NCBI GenBank assembly: GCA_964587625.1
Contig: CAZPLU010000032.1
Location: 1-28,033 of the forward strand
From: DAOPZJ01 sp964587625
GTDB lineage: Bacteria > Bacillota > Clostridia > Oscillospirales > JAKOTC01
Reading direction: 5' to 3'
Length of the DNA stretch: 28,033 nucleotides
Shown: piece after piece, positions 1 through 7,905 of the stretch
How positions within the stretch are numbered: position 1 is the stretch's first letter
How the letters are laid out: every line of letters starts with the position of its first letter
The notes under the pieces: generated by a model
Databases searched by the model: none
The model's input: the letters and a program-made list of their open reading frames with translations, nothing else
Told to the model about the DNA's origin: nothing
Program-made: the position numbers and the translations under genes

Positions 1-2
1 CT

Positions 3-1217
3 TGGGTCAAACAGGCCCCGAAAGCCCGGATGGGCAACCGGATGTTCAGTTTTTATGGCGGGGGATTGAGCTCACTGGAACGGGCAAAAGACATCCGAAT
101 TTATCGGCAGGACAACCTCGCCGCGGACAGGCGGGTATACGCCCCCGGTTATTGGACCGAGACCTTCCGCGGCGTGATTCAAAAAATGGCGGGGCTGCGG
201 GGGTTGGGCAACGCCGTCACCTATCTGACGAGCGGCGCGGTGTACGCGTTCGTCGCCTTAAAAGCGCTCGGCGGGGCGTTTGGCGTCGGCAACGTGCTGA
301 TGTATGTCGGCGCGATCGCAGGACTGACCGACGGCGTGGGCCGGTTTTTCAACCTCTGGGTCGAGATGACGGGCAACAACGCCTTTCTGGCCGAGACCTT
401 CAAATTTTTCGACATCCCGAACAAGATGTATCAGGGAACGCTCTCGGTCGAAAAGCGGGACGATTTTAAGTATGAGATCGAATTCCGCGACGTCTCGTTC
501 AAATACCCCAACACCGACGCCTGGGCGCTGCGGCATGTGAATTTGAAATTCCGGATCGGCGAGCGGCTGGCCATCGTGGGCATGAACGGCAGCGGCAAGA
601 CCACCTTTATCAAGCTGCTCTGCCGCCTTTATGATCCGACCGAGGGCGAAATTTTATTGAACGACTTCAATATCCGCAAATACGACTACAAGCAGTACAT
701 GGACATCTTCTCGGTCGTGTTTCAGGATTTTAAGCTGCTCTCTTTCCCGCTCGGTCAGAACGTCGCGGTAGCCAAGAATTACGACGCGGCAAAAGCCGAA
801 AAGTGCCTTTGCGAGGCGGGCTTCGGGCAGCGGTTCTCGGAGTTCGAACACGGGCTCGACACGCCGCTCTACAAGGATTTCGACAAGGACGGCGTTCAGA
901 TCTCGGGCGGCGAAGCGCAAAAGATCGCGCTGGCGCGGGCGCTTTACAAGGACGCGCCGTTCGTCATCCTCGACGAGCCGACCGCCGCGCTCGACCCGGT
1001 CGCCGAATTCGAGGTCTATTCCAAATTCAACGCGCTGGTCGGCAGCAAGACGGCGGTGTTCATTTCGCACCGGCTCTCGTCGTGCCGGTTTTGCGACGAC
1101 ATCGCGGTGTTTCATGAGGGGGCGTTGGTGCAGCGGGGCGGGCACGAGGAACTGCTTGCCGACCCGGGCGGCAAATACTATGAACTGTGGAACGCGCAGG
1201 CGCAGTATTATCAATAA
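3..1217 (+). CDS. ABC exporter, permease-ATPase fusion, 5' end cut off
   Basis: The reading frame is open to the left edge of the window, so the true start lies outside; an internal ATG at position 30 is not needed. Numbering from that ATG, about the first 120 residues look like the last membrane helices of an ABC exporter permease. The nucleotide-binding domain follows, with Walker A GMNGSGKT near residues 184-191, a Q-loop VFQDFKLL, the signature SGGEAQ, Walker B VILDEPTAALD and an H-loop SHRLS. This is the type-I exporter architecture (peptide, drug or lipid export). The substrate cannot be read from the sequence, and a second half-transporter may lie upstream. The gene ends in NAQAQYYQ and a TAA stop. 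DNA coding for this very end is copied several times in the repeat block directly downstream. Confidence 0.93.
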   Translation, partial: WVKQAPKARMGNRMFSFYGGGLSSLERAKDIRIYRQDNLAADRRVYAPGYWTETFRGVIQKMAGLRGLGNAVTYLTSGAVYAFVALKALGGAFGVGNVLMYVGAIAGLTDGVGRFFNLWVEMTGNNAFLAETFKFFDIPNKMYQGTLSVEKRDDFKYEIEFRDVSFKYPNTDAWALRHVNLKFRIGERLAIVGMNGSGKTTFIKLLCRLYDPTEGEILLNDFNIRKYDYKQYMDIFSVVFQDFKLLSFPLGQNVAVAKNYDAAKAEKCLCEAGFGQRFSEFEHGLDTPLYKDFDKDGVQISGGEAQKIALARALYKDAPFVILDEPTAALDPVAEFEVYSKFNALVGSKTAVFISHRLSSCRFCDDIAVFHEGALVQRGGHEELLADPGGKYYELWNAQAQYYQ

Positions 1218-1248
1218 TCAACCGTATGGGAACGAGATCCTTCGGCTT

Positions 1249-1348
1249 NNNNNNNNNNNNNNNNNNNNNNNNNNNNNNNNNNNNNNNNNNNNNNNNNNNN
1301 NNNNNNNNNNNNNNNNNNNNNNNNNNNNNNNNNNNNNNNNNNNNNNNN
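1249..1348. other. assembly gap (100 Ns)
   Basis: Exactly 100 undetermined bases. The 19 bases immediately left (1230-1248) and right (1349-1367) of the gap are identical, GAACGAGATCCTTCGGCTT. The two contig ends therefore overlap in sequence, and the real gap may be very short, zero, or an uncounted number of repeat units. Confidence 0.97.
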
Positions 1349-1352
1349 GAAC

Positions 1353-1590
1353 GAGATCCTTCGGCTTCGCTCAGGATGACAAGTGCGCGCAGGCGCAGTA
1401 TTACAAATAGGGCCAGCGGGGTGCGAGATCCTTCGGCTTCGCTCAGGATGACAAGTGCGCGCAGGCGCAGTATTACAAATAGGGCCAGCGGGGTGCGAGA
1501 TCCTTCGGCTTGCCCCGCACCTGCGAAAAATCGCAAATGCGGGGCTTCACTCAGGATGACAAGTGCGCGCAGGCGCAGTATTACAAATAG
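1353..1590 (+). repeat. 72-bp tandem repeat block containing copies of the upstream gene end
   Basis: Three units begin with GAGATCCTTCGGCTT at 1353, 1425 and 1497, an exact 72-bp period. Each unit has the core GAGATCCTTCGG...CTCAGGATGACAA, followed by GTGCGCGCAGGCGCAGTA and TTACAAATAG. The latter part closely matches the last codons and stop of the ABC gene just upstream (about 1195-1217). The first two units are nearly identical. The third has a 36-bp hairpin insertion. A partial unit sits left of the gap at 1230-1248. The core belongs to a dispersed repeat family seen again at 9939-10151. The open frames across it with SEAEGSR-like translations are repeat translations, not genes. Confidence 0.93.
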
Positions 1591-1602
1591 GCGCGCGGAA
1601 TG

Positions 1603-1677
1603 CGGGACTCTTCGGACTTCACAATCCTTTGAATTTATCCCGGGCGTGCCGCAAACGGCACACGATCGGGATGACAA
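1603..1677 (+). repeat. diverged repeat unit with nested hairpin
   Basis: This is a degenerate relative of the 72-bp units. It starts GGGACTCTTCGG and ends CGGGATGACAA, matching the start and end of the family core. The centre holds a nested inverted repeat, ATCCCG / CGGGAT outside and GTGCCG / CGGCAC inside with a CAAA loop. It lies just past the stop of the minus-strand gene run ending at 1689, so it could also act as a transcript 3' end hairpin for that run; there is no clear T tract. Confidence 0.6.
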
Positions 1678-1688
1678 TCCAACGCCTC

Positions 1689-2510
1689 TTACGCTTCACG
1701 ACAGTCGGTATTTGCCCGAACCATTCCGTAAAAGTGCAGGATATTCATATCCTCGATCATCTTGCTGCCGTGAGAACCGCGTCCTCCCTCGACGAGATGC
1801 TGCCCGTGGTCGGGCGCGTAACACAGCAGAGTGTTGCGGTCGGCGCAGCGCAGCTTGACGGTTTTAACGATCTCATCGAAACACTCCGCCTCGATGGAGA
1901 CGGCGTTCAGCGCCTGTTTGGACTCCGGACCGAACGCGTGCGCGGCGCTGTCGTAATCGAAGGTATGAACGCTGACGAGGTCATATTTATTTTCCGCAAT
2001 CAACCGCAGAGCGGTCTCTTTTATGGCGATTGCGTTGGGTTCTTCGAAATAATCCAATTCGCGCCCGGCAAAGAGGTGCAAAAACGAAGAATCCGTACCT
2101 GCGACAATGGCGATTTTTTTGTCTTGGGCAAGCAGCACATCATACAGGGTTTCGCATTCCAACTTGGGACGAGTGTAAGAGAGAATGCCGTGCACTTCGG
2201 GCTCAACGCCGGTGTACATGGAGGCGTGGGCGACGGGTGTGACCGACTCAACGGTGCTGCGCATGGGCAGAGCCATTTGCGTATACGCATAAACGGGGGC
2301 AAACAGCGCGGGTTCTTTTTGCCAGAGATACATCGGGACTGCGTCCGCATGGTATAAAACCGCGCGTTCGGCCATGAAAGACAGATGATGGGTCAAAATA
2401 TCCATCGCCCATTTGACCGGCCGTTCGAAACGCCGCGGGAGTTCAATGCCCATGCAGTAGGCGATGTTCCCCGCAAAATGTCTGAGCGGCAATGCGTTGT
2501 AATGATCCAT
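1689..2510 (-). CDS. alkaline phosphatase superfamily hydrolase
   Basis: The 273-aa protein resembles the phosphodiesterase/nucleotide pyrophosphatase branch of the alkaline phosphatase superfamily. It has a likely metal-binding Asp in YHADAVPM (D56), a nucleophile-type segment SVTPVAHASMYTGVEPEVHG (T91 candidate), HTFDYDSAAHAFG (D185, D187, H191) and APDHGQH (D234, H235, H238). These are metal-site residues expected for hydrolysis of a phosphate or sulfate ester. The substrate is unknown, and no signal peptide is visible. The chosen ATG has AAGGGG about 8-9 bases upstream. A longer frame reaches a TTG overlapping the upstream stop, but its 22 extra residues cover the ribosome binding site. 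It is the last gene of a three-gene minus-strand run with two sialidase-like proteins, which suggests action on a modified sugar. The family call is firm; the role is inferred. Confidence 0.82.
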   Translation of the reverse strand: MDHYNALPLRHFAGNIAYCMGIELPRRFERPVKWAMDILTHHLSFMAERAVLYHADAVPMYLWQKEPALFAPVYAYTQMALPMRSTVESVTPVAHASMYTGVEPEVHGILSYTRPKLECETLYDVLLAQDKKIAIVAGTDSSFLHLFAGRELDYFEEPNAIAIKETALRLIAENKYDLVSVHTFDYDSAAHAFGPESKQALNAVSIEAECFDEIVKTVKLRCADRNTLLCYAPDHGQHLVEGGRGSHGSKMIEDMNILHFYGMVRANTDCREA

Positions 2511-2572
2511 ATCAAAAATCCCCTTCGATTTGAATTGAAAAAACCGCCGGAATGTCCTTTCGCGGATACGGT

Positions 2573-3787
2573 TCAAGCCATCCCGATCCGGTAAGTGTTC
2601 AAATGGCCGTCGAATCGGTCGAGCTCGGGGCGAAAAGGCGCCATCACAATCAGATCGCCGGTGTGTTCGTCCTCATAGGACCAGTGGTTTGAAAAGTCGA
2701 CGGGAAATCCTTGGGTATCGTCCAAGTCGTCGGGCTTGGTGTCGATGACGAATACCGAGTTCTTTTTGACGGTGAGGGTGGTTTGATCGATCTCGGCGGC
2801 GCAGAGCGGATAACGGGGCAGGTTCCCGCGCGGGTTTTGAGTGTTGATCACGCCGATAAAATAGAGTTCCCCGCCGCTGTGGGAGAGCAGACGGGGGCTG
2901 CAGGAGGATGCGAACATGATCTCGCCGGTATCATAATACAACGGCTTGGGTTCGTTCCAATGAAGGCCTCCGTCTTTTGACACACAATAAAACTTGCAGC
3001 CGACGAGGTCGTCTTCGCGCTTATAATTGCTGCCCCGGCAGACCATCAGCACGCGGCCATCCGGGAGCTCTGCCAGCGCCGGTTCATACAACCCGCGCGT
3101 CGTGATCTCGAACGGCAGGCCGACCCAGTCGCCGAACTCCCAGTGGAACCGCACGGCCTTCTCATCCCACCGGCCCTTGAGCGCGCCGGCTTCCAAAAAG
3201 CCCATGCCCGTCGGGCCCGCGTTGACCGCGCCCTCGGGGACCTGCCGCTGGACACCCAAAACGATGCTGCCGTCGGATAACCGGACGGGCTGGGAATAGA
3301 TGCCGGCCATGTTTTGGCCGAACGTGACGCCTTTCATGTAGTGGTCATCGTCGAATGCGCCGAATTCGTCCGAGCCGCTCTGGACGATATGCCGCTTGTC
3401 CGACCAACTATGCCCGCGGTCTTCGGAAATCCGGTAATACAACTTTCGGCACCGCCAGGTGCTGTCGAGTTTGTCATTGTCCCAATAGAGTTCGTTGCCG
3501 AAATAAAAAATCCTCTCGGATTTCGGGTTTTTGTAAAGCGCGCCGTAGCCGTCGCGCCGCATGCCGCCCTCGTAAGTCGCACAGTGCTCAAATTCGCCCT
3601 GTTTGTTCCAGCTCTCCCCGCTGTCATATGAACGCCGGAGCGCCGAAAATTTGACGCCGTCGGATTTTTCCATACAGTCGGCGCAGAGCAAAATTTCGCC
3701 GCCGCCGAGATCGGCGGTCGTCGGACCGAGCCAAAAACCCGAGACGGGTTCGTCGAGGAAGTTTTCTTTTTTGGTTTTTAAGTACAT
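2573..3787 (-). CDS. sialidase-like BNR/Asp-box protein (shorter)
   Basis: The 404-aa protein is a predicted six-bladed beta-propeller of the sialidase/neuraminidase superfamily. Three Asp-box motifs (SxDxGxxW) are visible: SYDSGESW, SEDRGHSW and SKDGGLHW. A typical BNR_2 segment, EPALAELPDGRVLMVCRGSN, lies in the second half. The classic N-terminal (F/Y)RIP motif of true sialidases is not seen; the equivalent region reads GFWLGPTTADLGGGE, so sialic acid as substrate is not secure. No signal peptide is visible, which would place it in the cytoplasm. The ATG was chosen because GAAAGG lies about 6 bases upstream; the frame extends 19 codons further without a good ribosome site. It lies between a second sialidase-like gene (121 bases upstream) and a phosphatase-superfamily gene (62 bases downstream), probably in one transcript. 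Confidence 0.83.
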   Translation of the reverse strand: MYLKTKKENFLDEPVSGFWLGPTTADLGGGEILLCADCMEKSDGVKFSALRRSYDSGESWNKQGEFEHCATYEGGMRRDGYGALYKNPKSERIFYFGNELYWDNDKLDSTWRCRKLYYRISEDRGHSWSDKRHIVQSGSDEFGAFDDDHYMKGVTFGQNMAGIYSQPVRLSDGSIVLGVQRQVPEGAVNAGPTGMGFLEAGALKGRWDEKAVRFHWEFGDWVGLPFEITTRGLYEPALAELPDGRVLMVCRGSNYKREDDLVGCKFYCVSKDGGLHWNEPKPLYYDTGEIMFASSCSPRLLSHSGGELYFIGVINTQNPRGNLPRYPLCAAEIDQTTLTVKKNSVFVIDTKPDDLDDTQGFPVDFSNHWSYEDEHTGDLIVMAPFRPELDRFDGHLNTYRIGMA

Positions 3788-3908
3788 ATGATTCGCCTTT
3801 CTGAGAAGTTTACCGGGTATAGATATGAAATCGCGGTATATCAAAAATGCACCGAGGCGGGAAGCGCGGCTGCGGGGTTACAAAATTGCGGATTATCCCC
3901 CGCGTTTG

Positions 3909-5648
3909 TCAGCGGGTACTACCCGCTTGCAGCCGCACGATGTCGCTGACGCGCAGCAGGCCGTCGTAATACGTGAGATTTTTGACCGAATCGCCGATTT
4001 CGAGCTCCGGCTTGCCGTTGACGTCTTGCGTATACGGATTGAATCTGCCGAAGCCGAACATCCGGTCGTCGGCCATGCAGAGCAGCCCGTCGATGACAAA
4101 CTCGATCACACGCGGACCGCCGTCGACGATGATTGCGACGTCGTGGGCGGTGTTCGGCGTCAAAAGACCTTTTTCCGAGTCGAAACGGGAGATGCAGTGT
4201 CCGTCGCCGAGCGTGAACTCGATGCGGGTCGAGGCGCTGTTATAAACCGCTTTCAGCCCTTTGCCGTTTTCGTCCATGTTCGAAAACAACACGGCGTCTT
4301 GCTCGGGGACGGTCAGCTCAAAGCGCAGCGCAAAAGCGACCTCGTTGTTTTGGGTGCCGAATTGATCGGCGAATTGCGTCCGTTCGCCGAGCGGCTTGAT
4401 GATCGGCAGGGACTTTTCGACCGGGATTCCGGCATCCGGCGGACAGTCGTTTTCGAATTGCGCCCAAAGCCCTTCGAGAAGCGATGCGTCGATTTTATGC
4501 AGGCGGGCGTAATACTTTTGCGTCTCGGAGATATAATATTCGCTTTCGCCGCCTTCAGGCGGGATGTCTTCGATCAAGTCGGGGTAACTGATGATCGAAT
4601 GGATGTCGTCGTCGTAGAGCAAAATTTCGGGCTGGGAAAACTTCAGACGCATGCCGTCCCCGGCCTTGTATTCGACCGCGCCCGAAATCCAGACAGGGTT
4701 GCGGTTGGTATAATCTTGATAACGATTGTTGTGAAACCAGTAGAGATATTTGCCGTTTTTGCACTTCCAGATGAAATTTGCCGCGCGCGGGTGGTCGATG
4801 TACCGGCCGTCGGCGTAGCGCATGCGCTCGGGTTCGGTGAAGGTGTGCCCTCCGTCGCGGCTGTAGGCGCAATAGGGATGGGACGAAACGGTGCGAAACA
4901 CCGTGAAGATCGTGCCGTCGGACAAGACCGCATAACTGTGTTCCTCCGAGACATGGCTGATATTTCGCGGGGTGCGGATGCCGATATCGCCGTCGGGCAG
5001 GGTCTCCCAAGTCAGCTTTGCGGGGTCACGTTCGGTCTCGAGGTTTGCACAGCGCAGTAAAACGCCCTCGGTATTCGTGAAGGCCTGATAACCGTTGCGG
5101 CCGATTTTATAGAGCGAAACAAAAACGGCTCCGCCGAGCGTGAACGGCTTGCCGACGTTCCAAAATAGCAAAACATCGCCGCCGTAATGGTTGGCGTAAT
5201 CCACCGCGAACTTGCGCACGGGAATCTCATAAAATTGTTCCGACCACGTTTTACCGCAGTCATCGCTGTATTTGAATCCGAAATATCCCTGCGAATCAGC
5301 GCGTTCCCATCTGCCGCCGGAAAAAGGCGGGTCGTCGGCAAGGACATAACGCAGGTTGTCTTTGTTATAATTATAAAAGCAATAAACCCTGCCGTAAGCG
5401 GTCAGGTGCAAAACCGCATAGGACGATTCGGGACTTTCGGCGTGTTCGACGTCCGTGATATCGACCCAGGTTCTGCCGCGGTCATGGCTGCGGGCGCTGA
5501 CGACGTGCTGACCCTTTTGTCCCTCGTTACCCTTGCCGGTCGTGATGCACGAAAGCCACGCGCCGTCGGGCATTTTAAGGATATATGGCTGGTCGCTGTA
5601 GCCCTCGCTTGGCATTTCGAAACCGGTTTTAATGTTACGGCTGTCCAT
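3909..5648 (-). CDS. sialidase-like protein with C-terminal LamG-like domain
   Basis: The 579-aa protein has an N-terminal beta-propeller of the sialidase superfamily, with Asp-box motifs SHDRGRTW, SDDCGKTW and SRDGGHTF. The segments SYAVLSDGTIFTVFRT and HPRAANF could supply active-site arginines. From about residue 430 the sequence changes to a concanavalin/LamG-like beta sandwich (FALRFELTVPEQDAVLFS, VIEFVIDGLLC). Such a domain often accompanies sialidases and glycosidases and may bind glycan. No RIP motif and no signal peptide are seen, so exact substrate and location are open. The ATG has AAGGGGG about 6 bases upstream. It is the first gene of a minus-strand three-gene run, with a good promoter at 5679-5707, divergent from the glycosidase-like gene at 5792. 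Confidence 0.83.
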   Translation of the reverse strand: MDSRNIKTGFEMPSEGYSDQPYILKMPDGAWLSCITTGKGNEGQKGQHVVSARSHDRGRTWVDITDVEHAESPESSYAVLHLTAYGRVYCFYNYNKDNLRYVLADDPPFSGGRWERADSQGYFGFKYSDDCGKTWSEQFYEIPVRKFAVDYANHYGGDVLLFWNVGKPFTLGGAVFVSLYKIGRNGYQAFTNTEGVLLRCANLETERDPAKLTWETLPDGDIGIRTPRNISHVSEEHSYAVLSDGTIFTVFRTVSSHPYCAYSRDGGHTFTEPERMRYADGRYIDHPRAANFIWKCKNGKYLYWFHNNRYQDYTNRNPVWISGAVEYKAGDGMRLKFSQPEILLYDDDIHSIISYPDLIEDIPPEGGESEYYISETQKYYARLHKIDASLLEGLWAQFENDCPPDAGIPVEKSLPIIKPLGERTQFADQFGTQNNEVAFALRFELTVPEQDAVLFSNMDENGKGLKAVYNSASTRIEFTLGDGHCISRFDSEKGLLTPNTAHDVAIIVDGGPRVIEFVIDGLLCMADDRMFGFGRFNPYTQDVNGKPELEIGDSVKNLTYYDGLLRVSDIVRLQAGSTR

Positions 5649-5678
5649 GTCGTTCCCCCTTTTACGTCTGCTGCGATT

Positions 5679-5707
5679 ATTGTAACAGACGGAGGTGGCG
5701 AAAGCAA
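5679..5707 (-). promoter_or_regulatory. promoter of the sialidase-like gene run
   Basis: On the minus strand there is TTGCTT (5707-5702), a 17-bp spacer and TACAAT (5684-5679), about 30 bases before the start codon at 5648. It fits a housekeeping sigma promoter. It is back to back with the plus-strand promoter at 5729-5757, with 21 bases between the two elements. Confidence 0.7.
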
Positions 5708-5728
5708 GTTGAAAATCTTTTTGACGGA

Positions 5729-5757
5729 TTGTCTGTTTGAGTTCGATGTGATATAAT
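5729..5757 (+). promoter_or_regulatory. promoter of the glycosidase-like gene
   Basis: TTGTCT (5729-5734), a 17-bp spacer and TATAAT (5752-5757), with TG one base before the -10 (extended -10). A TTGACG at 5721 is too far from the -10 (25 bp) to be the -35. The start codon at 5792 is preceded by AAAGGTAGG. Confidence 0.7.
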
Positions 5758-5791
5758 CGGGAAAATAAGCGGAAAAGGTAGGTGTTACCGT

Positions 5792-7828
5792 ATGAAGTGG
5801 TGGGAGGACGAGCCGCGGCTCATCTCGGCGGTGCAGTGCAACTACGGGGCGGACGACGACTGGGTGTTCGACGAATATGTCTCGAAGTTCGGTTTCAACA
5901 CGGAACAGCTTTTGCACCTGTTCGCCGAGGGCAGCATGTCGTATTACGACGAGCAAAAACACGGTAAAAAACTGGACAAGTATCTTGTAAAAGCCCATAA
6001 AGCGGGCGTGCGCGAAATCATCTATTATAACACCCATTGTCTGACGCCGCAGATGATGGCCGAGCACCCCGAGTGGATGCAGCTGCAAAAGGACGGCAAT
6101 CCGATTCTGGTCTATTCCATTTATTCGCTGTGCTGCGTCAACAGCCCGTGGTTCGACGAATTTGCGAAAAACATTGAAGCCCTGTGCCGCCACGACATCG
6201 ACGGCCTGTTTTTGGATGGGCCGGTCATGCGCGACGACGGCTGTTATTGCCCGGTTTGCAAAGAGATATTCCAAAAACAATTCGGCAGGCCGATTTATGA
6301 GGGCACGCACCTGGAACGCCAGCAAATGCGCACCGACGCGGTGACCGAATTTGTCAAAAAGACCTGCGAAATCGTCAAGTCGGTCAATCCGAATGTTTTG
6401 CTGTATCTCAATAATTCCGCGCTGCGCAGGGATTATTTCGGTTGCAACATACGAAGGGTCGAGCCGTATCTCGACATGCTCGGCGCCGAGGGCGGGTTTA
6501 TCCGCGCCGACGCGACCACCTCGCTTTGGGCGGTCAGCGCCAAGGCCAAACACCTTGAAACGCTTTCACGCGGCAAGCCGGTGGTTACTTTTGTGAACGG
6601 AAATATGTCGGGCATCACCTATTACATGCACACGCCCGCCGAGACCACGGCGCTTTGTGCGCAGTCCTTTGCCAATGGCGCCAACGTGTGGTACGGCATC
6701 CACGGCGACGTCGAGCGCAACGCCTTTTCGCCGGGTGCGAAGGCGTCGGCAAAATTCAACGGATTCGTCAATGCCCACCGGGATGTCTATCAAAAATCCG
6801 ATTGCGCCTGCGAGATCGCGCTGATGTGGTCGCAGGATACCGCGAATAACTACGCGTCGAGCGTCGAGCAATGCGACTTCACCGACGCCAAAGCCGCCGG
6901 ATTTAAAGAGCGCGGCGACCATCTGGCTGAGTTGATGGGGTTTTACGATATGCTGACCCGGGCGCACCTCCAGTTCGACGTGATCGACGAGGTCAAGGTC
7001 AAAGAGGATTTGAATAAATATAAACTCGTGATTTTGCCCGACTGCGCCTGCATGGACGGCGAAACCGCTGCGGCGCTGACCGCTTTTGCCGAGGACGGCG
7101 GGACACTGCTCTCCACATTCGACACCGGATTTTACCACGCCGACGGGAGTTATGCCGAAGCGCCGAAGATTGCCGCCGTACAGGGGATTTCAGAGGTGGC
7201 CGGCGTCGTTTCGGCGGAGATGTTGGGCATGACCTACCAAAGGCCGGGTGATTCCCCGGTATTCAAAGGCATAAACCTGACGCAGATGCCGTTCCCGCGG
7301 CTTTCGATGCGCTGCGATTTTACAAAAGACGCAAAAACGCTCTCGACCGCGCTCGAACCGATGAAGAGCGTCTATACCGCGCAGCCCGAGAGCGGCTATC
7401 CGGGCATCGTCGAACACCGATACGGCAGGGGGAAAAGCGTCTTTATCGCGGGGGCGCTGGGGCTGGCTTATGCCGAGCGCGCGCTGCCCGAATACGCCAA
7501 AATCGTTGAGAATATCGCAAAAGAGGCCGCAAAACCGATGTTCGAGACCGACGCGCCGAGGTCGGTGGAAGCGGTGCTGCGCACGCAAAAGCAAAAGGGG
7601 CGCTATCTATTGCACATAGTCAACCTGACCGGCGAGATGATCCGGCCCATGACACGCATCATACCGCTGGAAAACATCAAGATGACCTTAAAAATAACGG
7701 GCGTTAAAAGCGCAAAGACCCTGCGGGGCGGGAAATTGAAAGACCTTGAGATCGGCGAAAAAAGGGTCTCCTTCACGCTGTCGGAATTAAGCGAGTATGA
7801 GGTGATCGTGTTCGAGCTGAAAAAGTGA
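5792..7828 (+). CDS. TIM-barrel glycoside hydrolase-like protein (GHL6/GH42-like)
   Basis: The 678-aa protein is probably a carbohydrate-active enzyme. The N-terminal ~350 residues look like a (beta/alpha)8 barrel of the hypothetical glycosyl hydrolase 6 / GH42-like type. A strand-end motif DGLFLDGP (137-144) is followed by a cysteine pair CYCPVC (151-156) that recurs in such proteins. Residues ~375-560 (FDVIDEVKV, YKLVILPDCACMDGE, FAEDGGTLLSTFDTG) resemble the trimerisation/amidotransferase-like domain of GH42 beta-galactosidases. The C-terminal ~80 residues look like a small beta domain. No signal peptide is visible. AAAGGTAGG precedes the ATG. It has its own promoter and is divergent from the sialidase-like run, suggesting one shared pathway. 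The stop overlaps an unused GTG of the next frame. Catalytic residues and substrate were not identified. Confidence 0.78.
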   Translation: MKWWEDEPRLISAVQCNYGADDDWVFDEYVSKFGFNTEQLLHLFAEGSMSYYDEQKHGKKLDKYLVKAHKAGVREIIYYNTHCLTPQMMAEHPEWMQLQKDGNPILVYSIYSLCCVNSPWFDEFAKNIEALCRHDIDGLFLDGPVMRDDGCYCPVCKEIFQKQFGRPIYEGTHLERQQMRTDAVTEFVKKTCEIVKSVNPNVLLYLNNSALRRDYFGCNIRRVEPYLDMLGAEGGFIRADATTSLWAVSAKAKHLETLSRGKPVVTFVNGNMSGITYYMHTPAETTALCAQSFANGANVWYGIHGDVERNAFSPGAKASAKFNGFVNAHRDVYQKSDCACEIALMWSQDTANNYASSVEQCDFTDAKAAGFKERGDHLAELMGFYDMLTRAHLQFDVIDEVKVKEDLNKYKLVILPDCACMDGETAAALTAFAEDGGTLLSTFDTGFYHADGSYAEAPKIAAVQGISEVAGVVSAEMLGMTYQRPGDSPVFKGINLTQMPFPRLSMRCDFTKDAKTLSTALEPMKSVYTAQPESGYPGIVEHRYGRGKSVFIAGALGLAYAERALPEYAKIVENIAKEAAKPMFETDAPRSVEAVLRTQKQKGRYLLHIVNLTGEMIRPMTRIIPLENIKMTLKITGVKSAKTLRGGKLKDLEIGEKRVSFTLSELSEYEVIVFELKK

Positions 7829-7857
7829 TTGTGCGCGGTCGTGAAGCTTGGTATAAT
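7829..7857 (+). promoter_or_regulatory. promoter at the gene junction, before the 632-aa gene
   Basis: TTGTGC (7829-7834), a 17-bp spacer and TATAAT (7852-7857). It begins on the base after the upstream stop codon. It places transcription start near 7864, so the downstream gene must begin after that, at 7906 rather than at the GTG overlapping the previous stop. Confidence 0.72.
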
Positions 7858-7905
7858 CAAATTATGAATCAATCTCCGTTATATACGGGAAAAGGGGTAA
7901 TCGGT

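Noticed and set aside
1353..1590. CRISPR array
   Set aside because: Whole 72-bp units are conserved; there are no unique spacers between short repeats, and no cas gene is present.
1060..1677. Minus-strand frame with repeated SEAEGSR-like peptides
   Set aside because: Translation of the tandem DNA repeat and of the N gap; no start signal.
3825..5060. 411-codon plus-strand open frame
   Set aside because: Antisense to the sialidase-like gene at 3909-5648, which has Asp boxes and a ribosome site. The antisense product has no recognisable motif.
5402..6553. 383-codon minus-strand open frame across the divergent promoter region
   Set aside because: It runs through two genes and both promoters, has no ribosome site, and its product is low-complexity Arg/Val/Leu.
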